Part shown: positions 13,176 through 23,326 of the stretch, piece after piece | How the letters are laid out: each line of letters opens with the position of its first letter | How positions within the stretch are numbered: position 1 is the stretch's first letter | Origin: Streptomyces scabichelini | GTDB lineage: Bacteria > Actinomycetota > Actinomycetes > Streptomycetales > Streptomycetaceae | DNA length: 33,941 bases | Direction: 5' to 3' | Assembly: GCF_011045015.1 (NCBI RefSeq) | Contig: NZ_JAAKZY010000110.1 | Coordinates: 1 to 33,941 of the forward strand | The notes under the pieces: generated by a model | The model's input: the letters and a program-made list of their open reading frames with translations, nothing else | Databases searched by the model: none | Told to the model about the DNA's origin: nothing | Program-made: the position numbers and the translations under genes

Positions 13176-13915
13176 AGCCACACCAGCGGGTCGTACTTGC
13201 GGTCAACGGCCCGTTCCTTCAAGGGAATCAGCGCGTTGTCCGTGATCTTGATGCCCTCGGGGCAGACCTCCGTGCAGCACTTGGTGATGTTGCAGTAGCC
13301 GAGGCCGTGGTCGTCCTGGGCGGTGGTCTTGCGGTCCAGGCCGGTCTCGGCGGCCGCGTCCAGCGGGTGCATGTCCAGCTCCGCCACCCGCATGAGGAAC
13401 CGGGGCCCCGCGAACGCCTGCTTGTTCTCCTCGTGGTCGCGGACGACATGGCAGGTGTCCTGGCACAGGAAGCACTCGATGCACTTGCGGAACTCCTGCG
13501 GGCGGTCCACGTCCTCCTGCATCATCCGGTACTCGCCGGGACCGAGATCGGCCGGCGGCACGAAGGACGGCACCTCCCGTGCCTTCGTGTAGTTGAAGCC
13601 GACGTTCGTGACGAGATCCCGTACGACGGGGAAGGCCCGCAGGGGAGTGACGGTGATCGTCTCCTCCGGCTCGAACACCGACATACGCGTCATGCACAGC
13701 AGCCGCGGCCGCCCGTTGATCTCCGCCGAGCACGAACCGCACTTGCCCGCCTTGCAGTTCCACCGCACGGCCAGATCGGGCGTCTGGGTGGCCTGGAGCC
13801 GGTGGATGATGTCCAGCACGACCTCGCCGTCGTTCACTTCGACCTTGAAGTCCTCCAGGCCACCGCCGTCGGCGTCCCCGCGCCACACCTTGAAGCGGGC
13901 CTCATAGCTGCTCAC
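13145..13915 (-). CDS. sdhB: Succinate dehydrogenase/fumarate reductase iron-sulfur subunit
   Basis: This 256-aa subunit transfers electrons between the flavoprotein and quinone. The N-terminal [2Fe-2S] ligands are Cys54, Cys59, Cys62 and Cys74. The C-terminal ferredoxin-like half has CIECFLCQDTC and CNITKCCTEVCPEG, which supply the [4Fe-4S] and [3Fe-4S] clusters. The true start is the GTG at 13915, overlapping the sdhA stop as GTGA; the open frame upstream lies within sdhA. The last codons form part of the terminator hairpin. It is peripheral on the inner face of the membrane. Confidence 0.95.
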   Translation of the reverse strand: MSSYEARFKVWRGDADGGGLEDFKVEVNDGEVVLDIIHRLQATQTPDLAVRWNCKAGKCGSCSAEINGRPRLLCMTRMSVFEPEETITVTPLRAFPVVRDLVTNVGFNYTKAREVPSFVPPADLGPGEYRMMQEDVDRPQEFRKCIECFLCQDTCHVVRDHEENKQAFAGPRFLMRVAELDMHPLDAAAETGLDRKTTAQDDHGLGYCNITKCCTEVCPEGIKITDNALIPLKERAVDRKYDPLVWLGSKIRRRSS

Positions 13916-15852
13916 TCGTACAGCTCCTCTTCGGCGAGGTACTTGACCAGCTCTTCCTTGTCGAAGAGGGCGAGCAGGTCCTGGCGGATGGGCTCGGTGG
14001 TCTCCCGGGCGAGATCGATCTGGCCGCGTACCGGGTCCGTGGCCGCCAACCCGCCCGTCGGATCGGTCAGCCGGCAGAGCAGATTGATACGCCGCCACTC
14101 CCGCTCCATCGTCGGATGGTCCTCACGGGTGTGGCCGCCGCGCGACTCCGTACGTTCCAGGGCGGCGCGTGCCACGCACTCGCTGACCAGCAGCATGTTG
14201 CGCAGGTCGAGAGCGAGGTGCCAGCCCGGGTTGAACTGCCGGTGCCCCTCGACACCCGCCCGCCGCGCCCGTACGCGCAGATCCGCCAGCTTCTCCAGCG
14301 CCGCCCCCATCTCCGCCTCCCGGCGGATGATGCCGACGAGGTCGTTCATCGTCTGCTGGAGTTCCTGGTGGAGGGTGTACGGATTCTCCGGTGGCCGTCC
14401 GGTCTCCGTGACCGCCTCCGGGCCCTCCGCCGAGAACGGCCGCAGCGCCTCGGCCGCCGCCGAGTCGATCTGGTCGTCGTCCACCGCGGGCCGCTCGCCC
14501 AGATCGGTCGCGTACCGCGCCGCGTGCAGCCCGGCCCGGCGGCCGAACACCAGCAGGTCGGAGAGCGAGTTGCCGCCGAGCCGGTTGGAGCCGTGCATGC
14601 CGCCCGCGACCTCCCCGGCCGCGAAAAGACCCGGCACCCCGCGCGCCGCCGCCGTGTCGGACTCGACCGCGATCCCGCCCATCACGTAGTGACAGGTCGG
14701 CCCGACCTCCATCGCCTCGGCGGTGATGTCGACGTCGGCGAGCTCCTTGAACTGGTGGTACATCGACGGCAGCCGCCGCTTGATCACCTCGGCGGGCATA
14801 CGCGTCGACACGTCGAGGAAGACCCCGCCGTGCGGCGAGCCACGGCCCGCCTTGACCTCGGCGTTGATGGCCCGGGCCACCTCGTCGCGCGGCAGCAGCT
14901 CGGGCGGACGCCGGTTGTTGTCCGGGTCCTCGTACCAGCGGTCGCCCTCGTCCTCGGACTGCGCGTACTTCTCCTTGAACACGTCCGGGATGTAGTCGAA
15001 CATGAACCGCTTGCCCTCGGAGTTGCGCAGCACCCCGCCGTCACCGCGCACGGACTCCGTGACGAGGATCCCCTTCACGGACGGCGGCCAGACCATGCCC
15101 GTCGGGTGGAACTGCACGAACTCCATGTTGAGGAGGGGTGCCCCGGCAAGGAGCGCCAGCGCATGACCGTCCCCGGTGTACTCCCACGAGTTCGACGTCA
15201 CCTTGAAGGACTTGCCGATGCCACCGGTGGCGACCACGACCGAGGGGGCTTCGAGGACGAAGAAACGGCCGGACTCGCGCTCGTAGCAGAAGGCCCCCGA
15301 CACCCGATCCCCGTCTTTGAGGATCCGCGTGACCGTGCACTCCTGGTACACCTTCAGTCGCGACTCGTAGTCGCCGGTCTCCTTGAAGTCCTCCTGCTGC
15401 AGCGACACGATCTTCTGCTGGAGCGTGCGGATCAGCTCCAGGCCCGTACGGTCGCCGACGTGCGCGAGCCGCGGATACTCGTGTCCGCCGAAGTTGCGCT
15501 GCGAGATCCGCCCGTCCTTCGTACGGTCGAAGAGGGCGCCCCAGGTCTCCAGCTCCCAGACGCGGTCCGGGGCCTCCTGCGCGTGCAGCTCGGCCATTCG
15601 CCACTGGTTGAGGAACTTGCCGCCGCGCATGGTGTCGCGGAAGTGGACCTGCCAGTTGTCCCCGGCGTTGACGTTGCCCATCGCCGCCGCGATGCCGCCC
15701 TCGGCCATCACGGTGTGGGCCTTACCGAACAGCGACTTGCAGATCACGGCCGTACGCGCGCCCCGCTCGCGCGCCTCGATGGCGGCCCGCAGCCCGGCGC
15801 CGCCCGCGCCGACCACGACGACGTCCCACTCCTGCCGGTCAACTACGGGCAT
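13912..15852 (-). CDS. sdhA: Succinate dehydrogenase/fumarate reductase flavoprotein subunit
   Basis: This 646-aa catalytic subunit interconverts succinate and fumarate. The FAD-binding GAGGAG is at residues 15-20. His46 in HTVMAEGG is at the place of the covalent FAD attachment site. FVQFHPTG, HYVMGGI and HGSNRLGGNSLSDLLVFG are conserved active-site and FAD motifs. The order C-A-B with a single long membrane subunit resembles Bacillus-like/actinobacterial complexes rather than the four-subunit E. coli type. The start overlaps the sdhC stop (TGATG) and the stop overlaps sdhB (GTGA). Confidence 0.96.
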   Translation of the reverse strand: MPVVDRQEWDVVVVGAGGAGLRAAIEARERGARTAVICKSLFGKAHTVMAEGGIAAAMGNVNAGDNWQVHFRDTMRGGKFLNQWRMAELHAQEAPDRVWELETWGALFDRTKDGRISQRNFGGHEYPRLAHVGDRTGLELIRTLQQKIVSLQQEDFKETGDYESRLKVYQECTVTRILKDGDRVSGAFCYERESGRFFVLEAPSVVVATGGIGKSFKVTSNSWEYTGDGHALALLAGAPLLNMEFVQFHPTGMVWPPSVKGILVTESVRGDGGVLRNSEGKRFMFDYIPDVFKEKYAQSEDEGDRWYEDPDNNRRPPELLPRDEVARAINAEVKAGRGSPHGGVFLDVSTRMPAEVIKRRLPSMYHQFKELADVDITAEAMEVGPTCHYVMGGIAVESDTAAARGVPGLFAAGEVAGGMHGSNRLGGNSLSDLLVFGRRAGLHAARYATDLGERPAVDDDQIDSAAAEALRPFSAEGPEAVTETGRPPENPYTLHQELQQTMNDLVGIIRREAEMGAALEKLADLRVRARRAGVEGHRQFNPGWHLALDLRNMLLVSECVARAALERTESRGGHTREDHPTMEREWRRINLLCRLTDPTGGLAATDPVRGQIDLARETTEPIRQDLLALFDKEELVKYLAEEELYE

Positions 15853-16673
15853 CAGAACAACCTCGGATCGTCAAAGGCACCGGACGCGACCAGATACACG
15901 TAGAAGTCGGCGAGCGCCACGCTCACCAGCGACGCCCAGGCGAGCAGCATGTGCCGGGCGTTCAGCTTCCCGACCCACTGCCACATCCGGTATCGCACGG
16001 GGTGCTTGGAGAAGTGCTTGAGCTGCCCGCCGACGATGTGCCGGCACGAGTGGCAGGAGATGGTGTACGCCCAGATCAGCACGATGTTGACCAGGAAGAC
16101 CAGGGTGCCCACACCCATGTGGCCCCACTCGTAGTGCTCGTCGCGGAAGGCGAGCACGGTGTCGTACGTGAGGATGCCGGCGACCAGGATCGCGGCGTAG
16201 AAGAAGTAGCGGTGGATGTTCTGCAGGATCAGCGGGAAGCGGGTCTCGCCGGTGTACTTCTTGTGCGGCTCGGCGACCGCGCAGGCCGGGGGCGAGGCCC
16301 AGAAGCCCCGGTAGTAGGCCTTGCGGTAGTAGTAGCAGGTCAGCCGGAAGCCGAGCGGGAAGATCAGGATGAGCAGGGCGGGGGACAGGCCCCACCAGCC
16401 GCCGAAGATCTCCCAGTTCGGGCCCGCCCGCATCGGCTCGCAGTTCTCCGCCAGACAGGGCGAGTAGAACGGCGAGACGTACGGCGCCGCGTAGTAGTCC
16501 GTGTTCGCGAACGCCCGCCACGTCGAGTAGACGATGAACGCCAGCAGCCCGGCCGCGGTGGTGGCAGGCGCCAGCCACCAGCGGTCGGTCCGCAGGTGCG
16601 GGGCGGCGATCGCGGCGCGCGTACCGGTTCTTACGCCGCCGCTGTTCAGATTTGGTTCCGTACCAGTGGCCAA
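15852..16673 (-). CDS. sdhC: Succinate dehydrogenase cytochrome b membrane subunit (TTG start)
   Basis: This 273-aa membrane anchor carries the haem(s) and quinone site. About five membrane segments are visible, near residues 34-53, 84-104, 150-168, 184-204 and 240-265. Candidate haem-ligand histidines occur in NIHRYFFY, CHSCRH and NARHMLL. No ATG or GTG occurs near the N-terminus of the conserved region; TTG at 16673, preceded by GGAG at 9 nt, is the most likely start. The open frame beyond it overlaps the neighbouring small gene and is not conserved-looking. It is coupled to sdhA by a 1-nt stop/start overlap. Confidence 0.88.
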   Translation of the reverse strand: MATGTEPNLNSGGVRTGTRAAIAAPHLRTDRWWLAPATTAAGLLAFIVYSTWRAFANTDYYAAPYVSPFYSPCLAENCEPMRAGPNWEIFGGWWGLSPALLILIFPLGFRLTCYYYRKAYYRGFWASPPACAVAEPHKKYTGETRFPLILQNIHRYFFYAAILVAGILTYDTVLAFRDEHYEWGHMGVGTLVFLVNIVLIWAYTISCHSCRHIVGGQLKHFSKHPVRYRMWQWVGKLNARHMLLAWASLVSVALADFYVYLVASGAFDDPRLF

Positions 16674-16693
16674 GGGGGTGGACTCCAGTCGGA

Positions 16694-16981
16694 TCAGGGT
16701 GCGTGCCGGTCGCGGGCGCCGAGACCCTCGTCGTCCGAGTCCGTCCACAGAGTGCTGTCGTACGGGGTGTCGGGGATGGAGACGAGGTCGGGTCGCCGCG
16801 GTGCCTTGAGGCCGGGGGCGGCCTCGCGCAGCAGCGCCACGCTCTCGCGCAGGTGATCGGCGTCGGTGCGCACCCGGCGCATCTCCAGACCGCCACCCAT
16901 CTGCTGTTCCAGGCGCCCCACTGACCGGCACAGGTCGTCGAGAGCGCGCTGGACTGTTGTCAGGTCGTCTTGCACGGACAT
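16694..16981 (-). CDS. Small helical protein leading the sdh operon, function unknown
   Basis: This 95-aa protein begins with a heptad-like helix (DDLTTVQRALDDLCRSVGRLEQQM), then a second helix (DADHLRESVALLREA), and ends in an acidic Asp/Ser-rich tail. No membrane segment or catalytic motif. The ATG follows GAGG. Its stop is 20 bp before the sdhC start, so it is probably the first gene of the sdh operon and might help assembly or regulation of the complex; that role is inference only. Confidence 0.75.
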   Translation of the reverse strand: MSVQDDLTTVQRALDDLCRSVGRLEQQMGGGLEMRRVRTDADHLRESVALLREAAPGLKAPRRPDLVSIPDTPYDSTLWTDSDDEGLGARDRHAP

Positions 16982-17323
16982 GGCGTGCCCTCACTTCCAC
17001 GGACCCTGTGGTCCAAGGCGGCAACGTTCATGCGCCTGCGAGTGTCGCGCGTCACATCGGCCCCTGTGAAGGGATCTGCACGGATTAACGGATCGTGTCG
17101 CGCCAACGCGCCGTACGCGCGCCCCCTCAGCCGGAGGAAAGCGCTCCGTTGAGCCGGACGGGTGAGCTTTCGCTTACCCATCGCCGTGGCGCCACCCCGA
17201 CCCGGGGGCTTGCCCCTTCAGTAGGGCGATAGATCTGATCAGCCCCATTATACGGCCAAACGTGATCTACATCACCAAAATGTGACACCCCACGTGATCA
17301 GAACCGCCCCGGAGGTACCAGTC
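16982..17323. promoter_or_regulatory. Divergent intergenic region, sdh operon / solute-binding lipoprotein
   Basis: This 342-bp gap holds no gene. It has a hairpin GGTGAGC-TTTC-GCTTACC at 17161-17178, an A/T-rich TTATACG at 17249-17255 that could be a -10 element, and a CRP-like palindrome at 17262-17275. I see no Rex-type site (TGTGAA-N4-TTCACA), although a redox regulator would be natural for sdh. Confidence 0.5.
17262..17275. promoter_or_regulatory. CRP-like site GTGA-N6-TCAC
   Basis: GTGA (17262-17265), TCTACA, TCAC (17272-17275) is a perfect match to the CRP/FNR core architecture. It lies 48 bp before the lipoprotein start and just after a TATACG hexamer, so binding could repress. Streptomyces encode a Crp protein, but no regulator gene is near. 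Confidence 0.45.
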
Positions 17324-19615
17324 ATGTCCCACGACGGCGTCGGACTGCGCGCGGTCATGCGCTCGGTCGCCTTCCTCACGGCGGGCGTGCTCGCGGTGCC
17401 CTCCCTCGCCGCGTGCAGCGAGGAGGACCCGGCCGGACGGCCCCTCGCGGGGCAGGACATCGCCCCGGCGGGGCGTGACCGGATCGCCGACGGCGGCACT
17501 GTGCGCTGGGCCGTGGACACCGTCCCGGAGACCCTCAACACCTTCCAGGCGGACGCCGACGCGGCCACCTCCCGGGTCGCGGGCGCGGTTCTGCCCTCCA
17601 TGTACCGGCTCGACGAGTCGGGCCGGCCCGAGCGCAACCCCGACTACCTGGAGTCGGCGAGGGTCGTCGAGCGCGAACCCAAGCAGGTCGTGCTCTACAA
17701 GCTCAACCAGCAGGCCGTCTGGAGCGACGGCCGCGAGATCGGCGCCGCCGACTTCGCCGCCCAGTGGCGCGCGCTGTCCGGCAAGGACACCGCGTACTGG
17801 ACGGCCCGCAACGCCGGCTACGACCGCATCGAGAAGATCGAGCGCGGCGACGGCAACCTCGAGGTACGGGTCACCTTCAGCAAGCCGTACGCGGACTGGC
17901 GGTCGCTCTTCTCGCCGCTGTACCCGAAGGACGTCATGGGCACCCCGGACACCTTCAACGACGGCGCCCGCCGCAAGCTGAAGGTCACCGCCGGTCCCTT
18001 CGCGATCGACGAGATCGACCGCAAGGCCGGCGACGTCACACTGAAGCGCAATCCGCGCTGGTGGGGCAGCCAGGCCAGGCTTTCCGAGCTGGTGCTGCGG
18101 GCCGTACCGCGAGCGAAGCGCGCCGCCGAGCTCGCCGCAGGCCGGCTCGATCTGGCCGAGATCGAGCCGGCCGACGCACGGCGCATCACGCTCGCCGCCC
18201 GCCGCAAGGGGGCCGGCGGGACGCCGCTCACCCACGGCCCCGGCGCCGCGCTCACGCCCGGCAACGCGCTGCGCTCCTGGGCGATCGCGCACGGCTCCGA
18301 CGAGGAGGCGGCCGACGAGGAGATCACCGCCCGCGAGCAGCGCGGCAAGGCGATCGCGAAGTACGCCGACGAGCAGTCGGCCCTGCGCCGTTTCGTGGTC
18401 CGCAAGTCCCTGGAACCGGCCTACACGCAGCTCGCGCTCAACGGCGCCGAGGGCCCGCTCGCCGACGAGCGTGTCCGCCGGGCCGTGGCCCGTGCCCTCG
18501 ACCGGGACGAGCTCGCCCGGGTCGTGCTCAAGCCCCTCGGCCTGCCCGCCGAACCCGTCGGCAGCCATCTCGCCCTCGCCGGACAGGCCGCGTACGCCGA
18601 CAACAGCGGCGCGCTCGGCGACCAGGACACCGACGAGGCGAAGGCACTGCTGTCCGACGCGGGATGGGTCCGGGGCGGGCCCATCAAGGAGAAGAAGGCG
18701 GCGAAGGGGGCCGGCAGCGAGGCCTCCGAGAAGCCGGACGGCTCCGGGGACGACGACGGCACGTACATCGTCGGCGAGGACGACAAGCCGGGCGCGGCCT
18801 ACGACCCGGCTTCCGGCGACGACAGCTCCGGCTCCCGCGACGACGACAAGCCCGCTGACCAGAGACGCTCCACCGTGCTCGCGCCCGCGCCCGTCGCCGC
18901 GCTGCGCAGGGCCCTTCTCGACCAGGCCGCCGCGCAGGCCGCGCGCCGCGAGGCCGACAAGGACACGAAGAAGGAACTGGCGCAGGACGGGAAGATCAAG
19001 CGCGGCGGGGCGCCGGGTGCGTACGCCCCGAAAGGCACCGCCGCTCCCGCGGGTGCCGCGGCCGGTCCACTCGCCAAGGACGGCAAACCGCTGTCGCTGC
19101 GCTTCGTGCTCCCGTCCGGGCCGGGCACGGAGTCGCTGCGGGCGGTCGGTGGGCGCATCGCGCGGATGCTGGACCGCATCGGTATCCGTACGGAGATCTC
19201 CAAGGTCTCCGACGAGAGCTACTTCAAGGACCACATCGCGTCGGGGGAGTACGACCTGGCGCTCTATTCCTGGCCCGCGTCCGCCTTCCCCGCCACCGAC
19301 GCCCGCCCCATCTACGCCAAGCCGGTCCCGGCGGCGGACGGCTCGCTGAGCGTCGAGCAGAACTACACGCGGGTCGGCACCGACCAGGTCGACCAGCTCT
19401 TCGACGAGGCCATCGCCGAACTGGACGAGTTCGAGTCCCGCTCCCTGGTCCGCAAGGCCGACGCCCGCATCTGGGCCGCCGCCGGCTCGATCCCCCTCTA
19501 CCAGCGCCCCCAGCTCGTAGCGGCCCGCCCGAACCTGGCCAACGCGGGCGCCTTCGGCTTCGAGACACCGGTGTACGAGGACATGGGCTACCTGAAGAAG
19601 GGCAAGAGATCTTAG
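17324..19615 (+). CDS. ABC transporter family 5 solute-binding lipoprotein with disordered insert
   Basis: This 763-aa exported lipoprotein has a signal peptide with lipobox SLAAC, Cys31. Family 5 (SBP_bac_5) features follow: VRWAVDTVPETLN, WSDGREIGAADFAAQW, TLKRNPRWWG, LALNG and late DYDLALYSWPASAFP-type motifs. Such proteins bind peptides or other oligomers outside the membrane. Between about residues 453 and 588 the fold is interrupted by a highly charged, repetitive Lys/Asp/Ser/Ala/Pro-rich stretch, giving a protein 150-200 residues longer than usual. No permease is adjacent; it may share the bldK-type importer downstream beyond typA or act as an orphan. ATG 17324 follows GGAGG. Confidence 0.88.
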   Translation: MSHDGVGLRAVMRSVAFLTAGVLAVPSLAACSEEDPAGRPLAGQDIAPAGRDRIADGGTVRWAVDTVPETLNTFQADADAATSRVAGAVLPSMYRLDESGRPERNPDYLESARVVEREPKQVVLYKLNQQAVWSDGREIGAADFAAQWRALSGKDTAYWTARNAGYDRIEKIERGDGNLEVRVTFSKPYADWRSLFSPLYPKDVMGTPDTFNDGARRKLKVTAGPFAIDEIDRKAGDVTLKRNPRWWGSQARLSELVLRAVPRAKRAAELAAGRLDLAEIEPADARRITLAARRKGAGGTPLTHGPGAALTPGNALRSWAIAHGSDEEAADEEITAREQRGKAIAKYADEQSALRRFVVRKSLEPAYTQLALNGAEGPLADERVRRAVARALDRDELARVVLKPLGLPAEPVGSHLALAGQAAYADNSGALGDQDTDEAKALLSDAGWVRGGPIKEKKAAKGAGSEASEKPDGSGDDDGTYIVGEDDKPGAAYDPASGDDSSGSRDDDKPADQRRSTVLAPAPVAALRRALLDQAAAQAARREADKDTKKELAQDGKIKRGGAPGAYAPKGTAAPAGAAAGPLAKDGKPLSLRFVLPSGPGTESLRAVGGRIARMLDRIGIRTEISKVSDESYFKDHIASGEYDLALYSWPASAFPATDARPIYAKPVPAADGSLSVEQNYTRVGTDQVDQLFDEAIAELDEFESRSLVRKADARIWAAAGSIPLYQRPQLVAARPNLANAGAFGFETPVYEDMGYLKKGKRS

Positions 19616-19643
19616 GCGAGCCCTCGCGGTAGGGGCGCCCCGT

Positions 19644-19698
19644 TAGGGGCGCGGGGCTGTGACATTTGCGGCTCCGCCGCGTGGGCGCGACCAGCCCC
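19644..19698 (+). terminator. Repeat-derived hairpin after the lipoprotein gene
   Basis: TAGGGGCGCGGGG matches the repeat arms at 8501/8730, but an extra segment is inserted before GCGACCAGCC. GGGGCTG (19653-19659) pairs with CAGCCCC (19692-19698), and an inner GCGGC-TCC-GCCGC stem lies within. It starts about 30 bp after the stop codon and probably ends transcription before typA. Confidence 0.6.
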
Positions 19699-19758
19699 AA
19701 CGGACCCGCGCGGTGGGTACCGGCAGAACCCGTCGAGCCCCAGCGGCCAGCGTGCCCG

Positions 19759-19764
19759 TACGAT
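19759..19764 (+). promoter_or_regulatory. Candidate -10 element for typA
   Basis: TACGAT preceded by CCCG lies 94 bp before the typA start. No convincing -35 is visible, so this is a weak prediction. Confidence 0.3.
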
Positions 19765-19857
19765 GGGGTAAGGCCGTGGCATGTTCCGCCCGGCAGGGCC
19801 CGCGTAACGCAGATGTACGCGTCGGCCGTTCACTCACTCCGGGAGAAGCGCCTCACT

Positions 19858-21765
<1,908 letters not shown>

Positions 21766-22184
21766 CGCCCTCTCACCGAGGGTCTTCGCAAACCCGGTTG
21801 GTCCGTCTCTCCGCTTCGAGGAGAGCCGGGCCTTCGGTGTGCTCCGGGGCCTCGGCCGCGGGGCGTGCTGGCGTGATCCGTTCGGGTGTGCTGTCGATGC
21901 GCTGTCGGTGCCGTTCGCATATCGGAGTGCGTGCGATCAAGTTTCGGACATGTAAACGGAAAACGCTCCACCTATGTCCGTTATGGGGGAATTCTGTTTC
22001 ACCTGTCAAGCGCGATCAGGTGTCAGTCTTTGCAATTTTTGCTCAAAATATCGACGGTAGGGAGATCCCTATGTCTTCCGGGCTTGACGCGCGTTGATTC
22101 CCTTGGCGAAAGTTCCCCCAAACCACAGAACCTGCCGGTATCTGTGCTGCGCTCAACTTTCCGTCCCCCGGGGGAAGAACACAC
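21766..22184. promoter_or_regulatory. bldK upstream region
   Basis: This 419-bp region holds no gene. It starts with the weak typA hairpin (21807-21825). TGGCGTGATC at 21869-21878 fits the AdpA consensus TGGCSNGWWY. CGGACAT (21945-21951) and ATGTCCG (21974-21980) form an inverted repeat with a 22-bp spacer. An unusually A/T-rich block at 22028-22052 (TTGCAA, AAAATAT) is the likely promoter area, about 140 bp before bldKA. The exact -10 is unclear. Confidence 0.45.
21807..21825 (+). terminator. Weak hairpin after typA
   Basis: CTCTCC (21807-21812) pairs with GGAGAG (21820-21825) around a 7-nt loop, 41 bp after the typA stop. There is no T-tract; termination is only plausible. Confidence 0.4.
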
Positions 22185-23222
22185 ATGACAAGTCCAACCA
22201 AGGCCGAGGGCTCCGGCCCGTCGGTCGCCTTGGACCCTGAGCTGGCGGCGACCACCGATGGCGCGGGGCCCAAGAAGCTTGAGGGCCGTTCCCCCGGCCA
22301 GCTGATGTGGCAGCGCTTCAAGCGTGACCGTACCGGCATGGTCTCCGCCGGTGTAGTGATTTTCTTCTTCGTCGTGTCCGCGCTGGCGCCGGTGATCTCC
22401 AAGCTGTACGGCAAGGACCCGTACACCCTGTACGCGCAGGAGCCGGAGTATCCGTTCCTGCTCGACGACTTCGCCATGCCGACCGGGTCGTTCGGCGGTG
22501 TCTCGGGTGACTTCTGGTTCGGTGTCCAGCCCCAGCTGGGCCGCGACGTGTTCACGATGCTGCTGTACGGCATCCGCAACTCGCTCTTCATGGCCCTGGT
22601 GCTGACGCTCCTTTGCGTCATCACCGGAGTTCTCATCGGCCTGGTCGGCGGCTACTTCGGCGGCAAGGTCGACTACTGGCTGGGTCGGGTCACGGACTTC
22701 TTCCTGTCGTTCCCGAACCAGTTGTTCTTCATCGCCTTCATGCCCGTCGTCACCGCGATGTTCGTCTCCCCGACGGATGAGACCCCCACCTACCTGCGCG
22801 TGGTCGCGATCATCCTGGTGATGTGGTTCCTCGGCTGGATGAGCATGGCCCGGCTCGTCCGCGGCTCCGTGCTCTCGTTGCGTGAGCGCGAGTTCGTCGA
22901 GGCGGCCAAGGTCTCCGGCGCCTCGCGGTGGCGGATCGTCCGCAAGGAGATCCTGCCGAACGTCGTCACCCCGATCCTGGTGCAGGCCACGTACACACTG
23001 CCCAACTTCATTCTGAACATCGCGTTCCTCTCCTTCGTCGGGGTCGGCCTTGTCGAGCCGACTCCCGACTGGGGCCGGATGTTCCGCATCGGTGCCGAGA
23101 TCTACGAACAGGACCCGGCGTTCCTGCTCTTCCCGGGTGCGGCAATGGTGATCTTCATTCTCGCCTTCAATCTCCTCGGTGACTCCGTCCGCGATGCCTT
23201 CGACCCGAAGACCGGACGGTGA
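22185..23222 (+). CDS. bldKA: Oligopeptide ABC transporter permease, BldKA-like
   Basis: This 345-aa inner-membrane permease is of the DppC/OppC type. A cytoplasmic N-terminus of about 45 residues precedes the first membrane helix (MVSAGVVIFFFVVSALAPVI). The BPD transporter domain follows, with the cytoplasmic EAA loop EAAKVSGASRWRIVRKEILP at about 240-259 that contacts the ATPases. The gene order permease-lipoprotein-permease-ATPase-ATPase after typA matches my memory of the S. coelicolor bldK locus, whose importer takes up a peptide signal needed for aerial mycelium formation. GGGGGAAG precedes the ATG. Confidence 0.85.
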   Translation: MTSPTKAEGSGPSVALDPELAATTDGAGPKKLEGRSPGQLMWQRFKRDRTGMVSAGVVIFFFVVSALAPVISKLYGKDPYTLYAQEPEYPFLLDDFAMPTGSFGGVSGDFWFGVQPQLGRDVFTMLLYGIRNSLFMALVLTLLCVITGVLIGLVGGYFGGKVDYWLGRVTDFFLSFPNQLFFIAFMPVVTAMFVSPTDETPTYLRVVAIILVMWFLGWMSMARLVRGSVLSLREREFVEAAKVSGASRWRIVRKEILPNVVTPILVQATYTLPNFILNIAFLSFVGVGLVEPTPDWGRMFRIGAEIYEQDPAFLLFPGAAMVIFILAFNLLGDSVRDAFDPKTGR

Positions 23223-23326
23223 AAGCGTCCACGAGCAGGGGGGTGGCTGCCGCCCCCAGCGCCGGGCAACCGGATGGCCAGGCAGCACTTCTGGATAACG
23301 ACCGACAGGTAGGTGCAATAAGCATC

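Noticed and set aside
14116..15903. 595-residue plus-strand frame opposite sdhA
   Set aside because: Antisense to a strongly conserved flavoprotein and without recognisable motifs.
17052..17069. TCACA...TGTGA as a Rex or CRP site near sdh
   Set aside because: The half-sites face the wrong way and the spacing does not match either consensus.
17161..17178. Hairpin GGTGAGC-TTTC-GCTTACC as a riboswitch or small RNA terminator
   Set aside because: Too short, with a G-T pair and no T-tract or associated conserved structure; kept only as a note in the intergenic entry.
17267..19234. 655-residue minus-strand frame opposite the solute-binding lipoprotein
   Set aside because: Low-complexity composition, no domain, and fully covered by a well-supported plus-strand gene.
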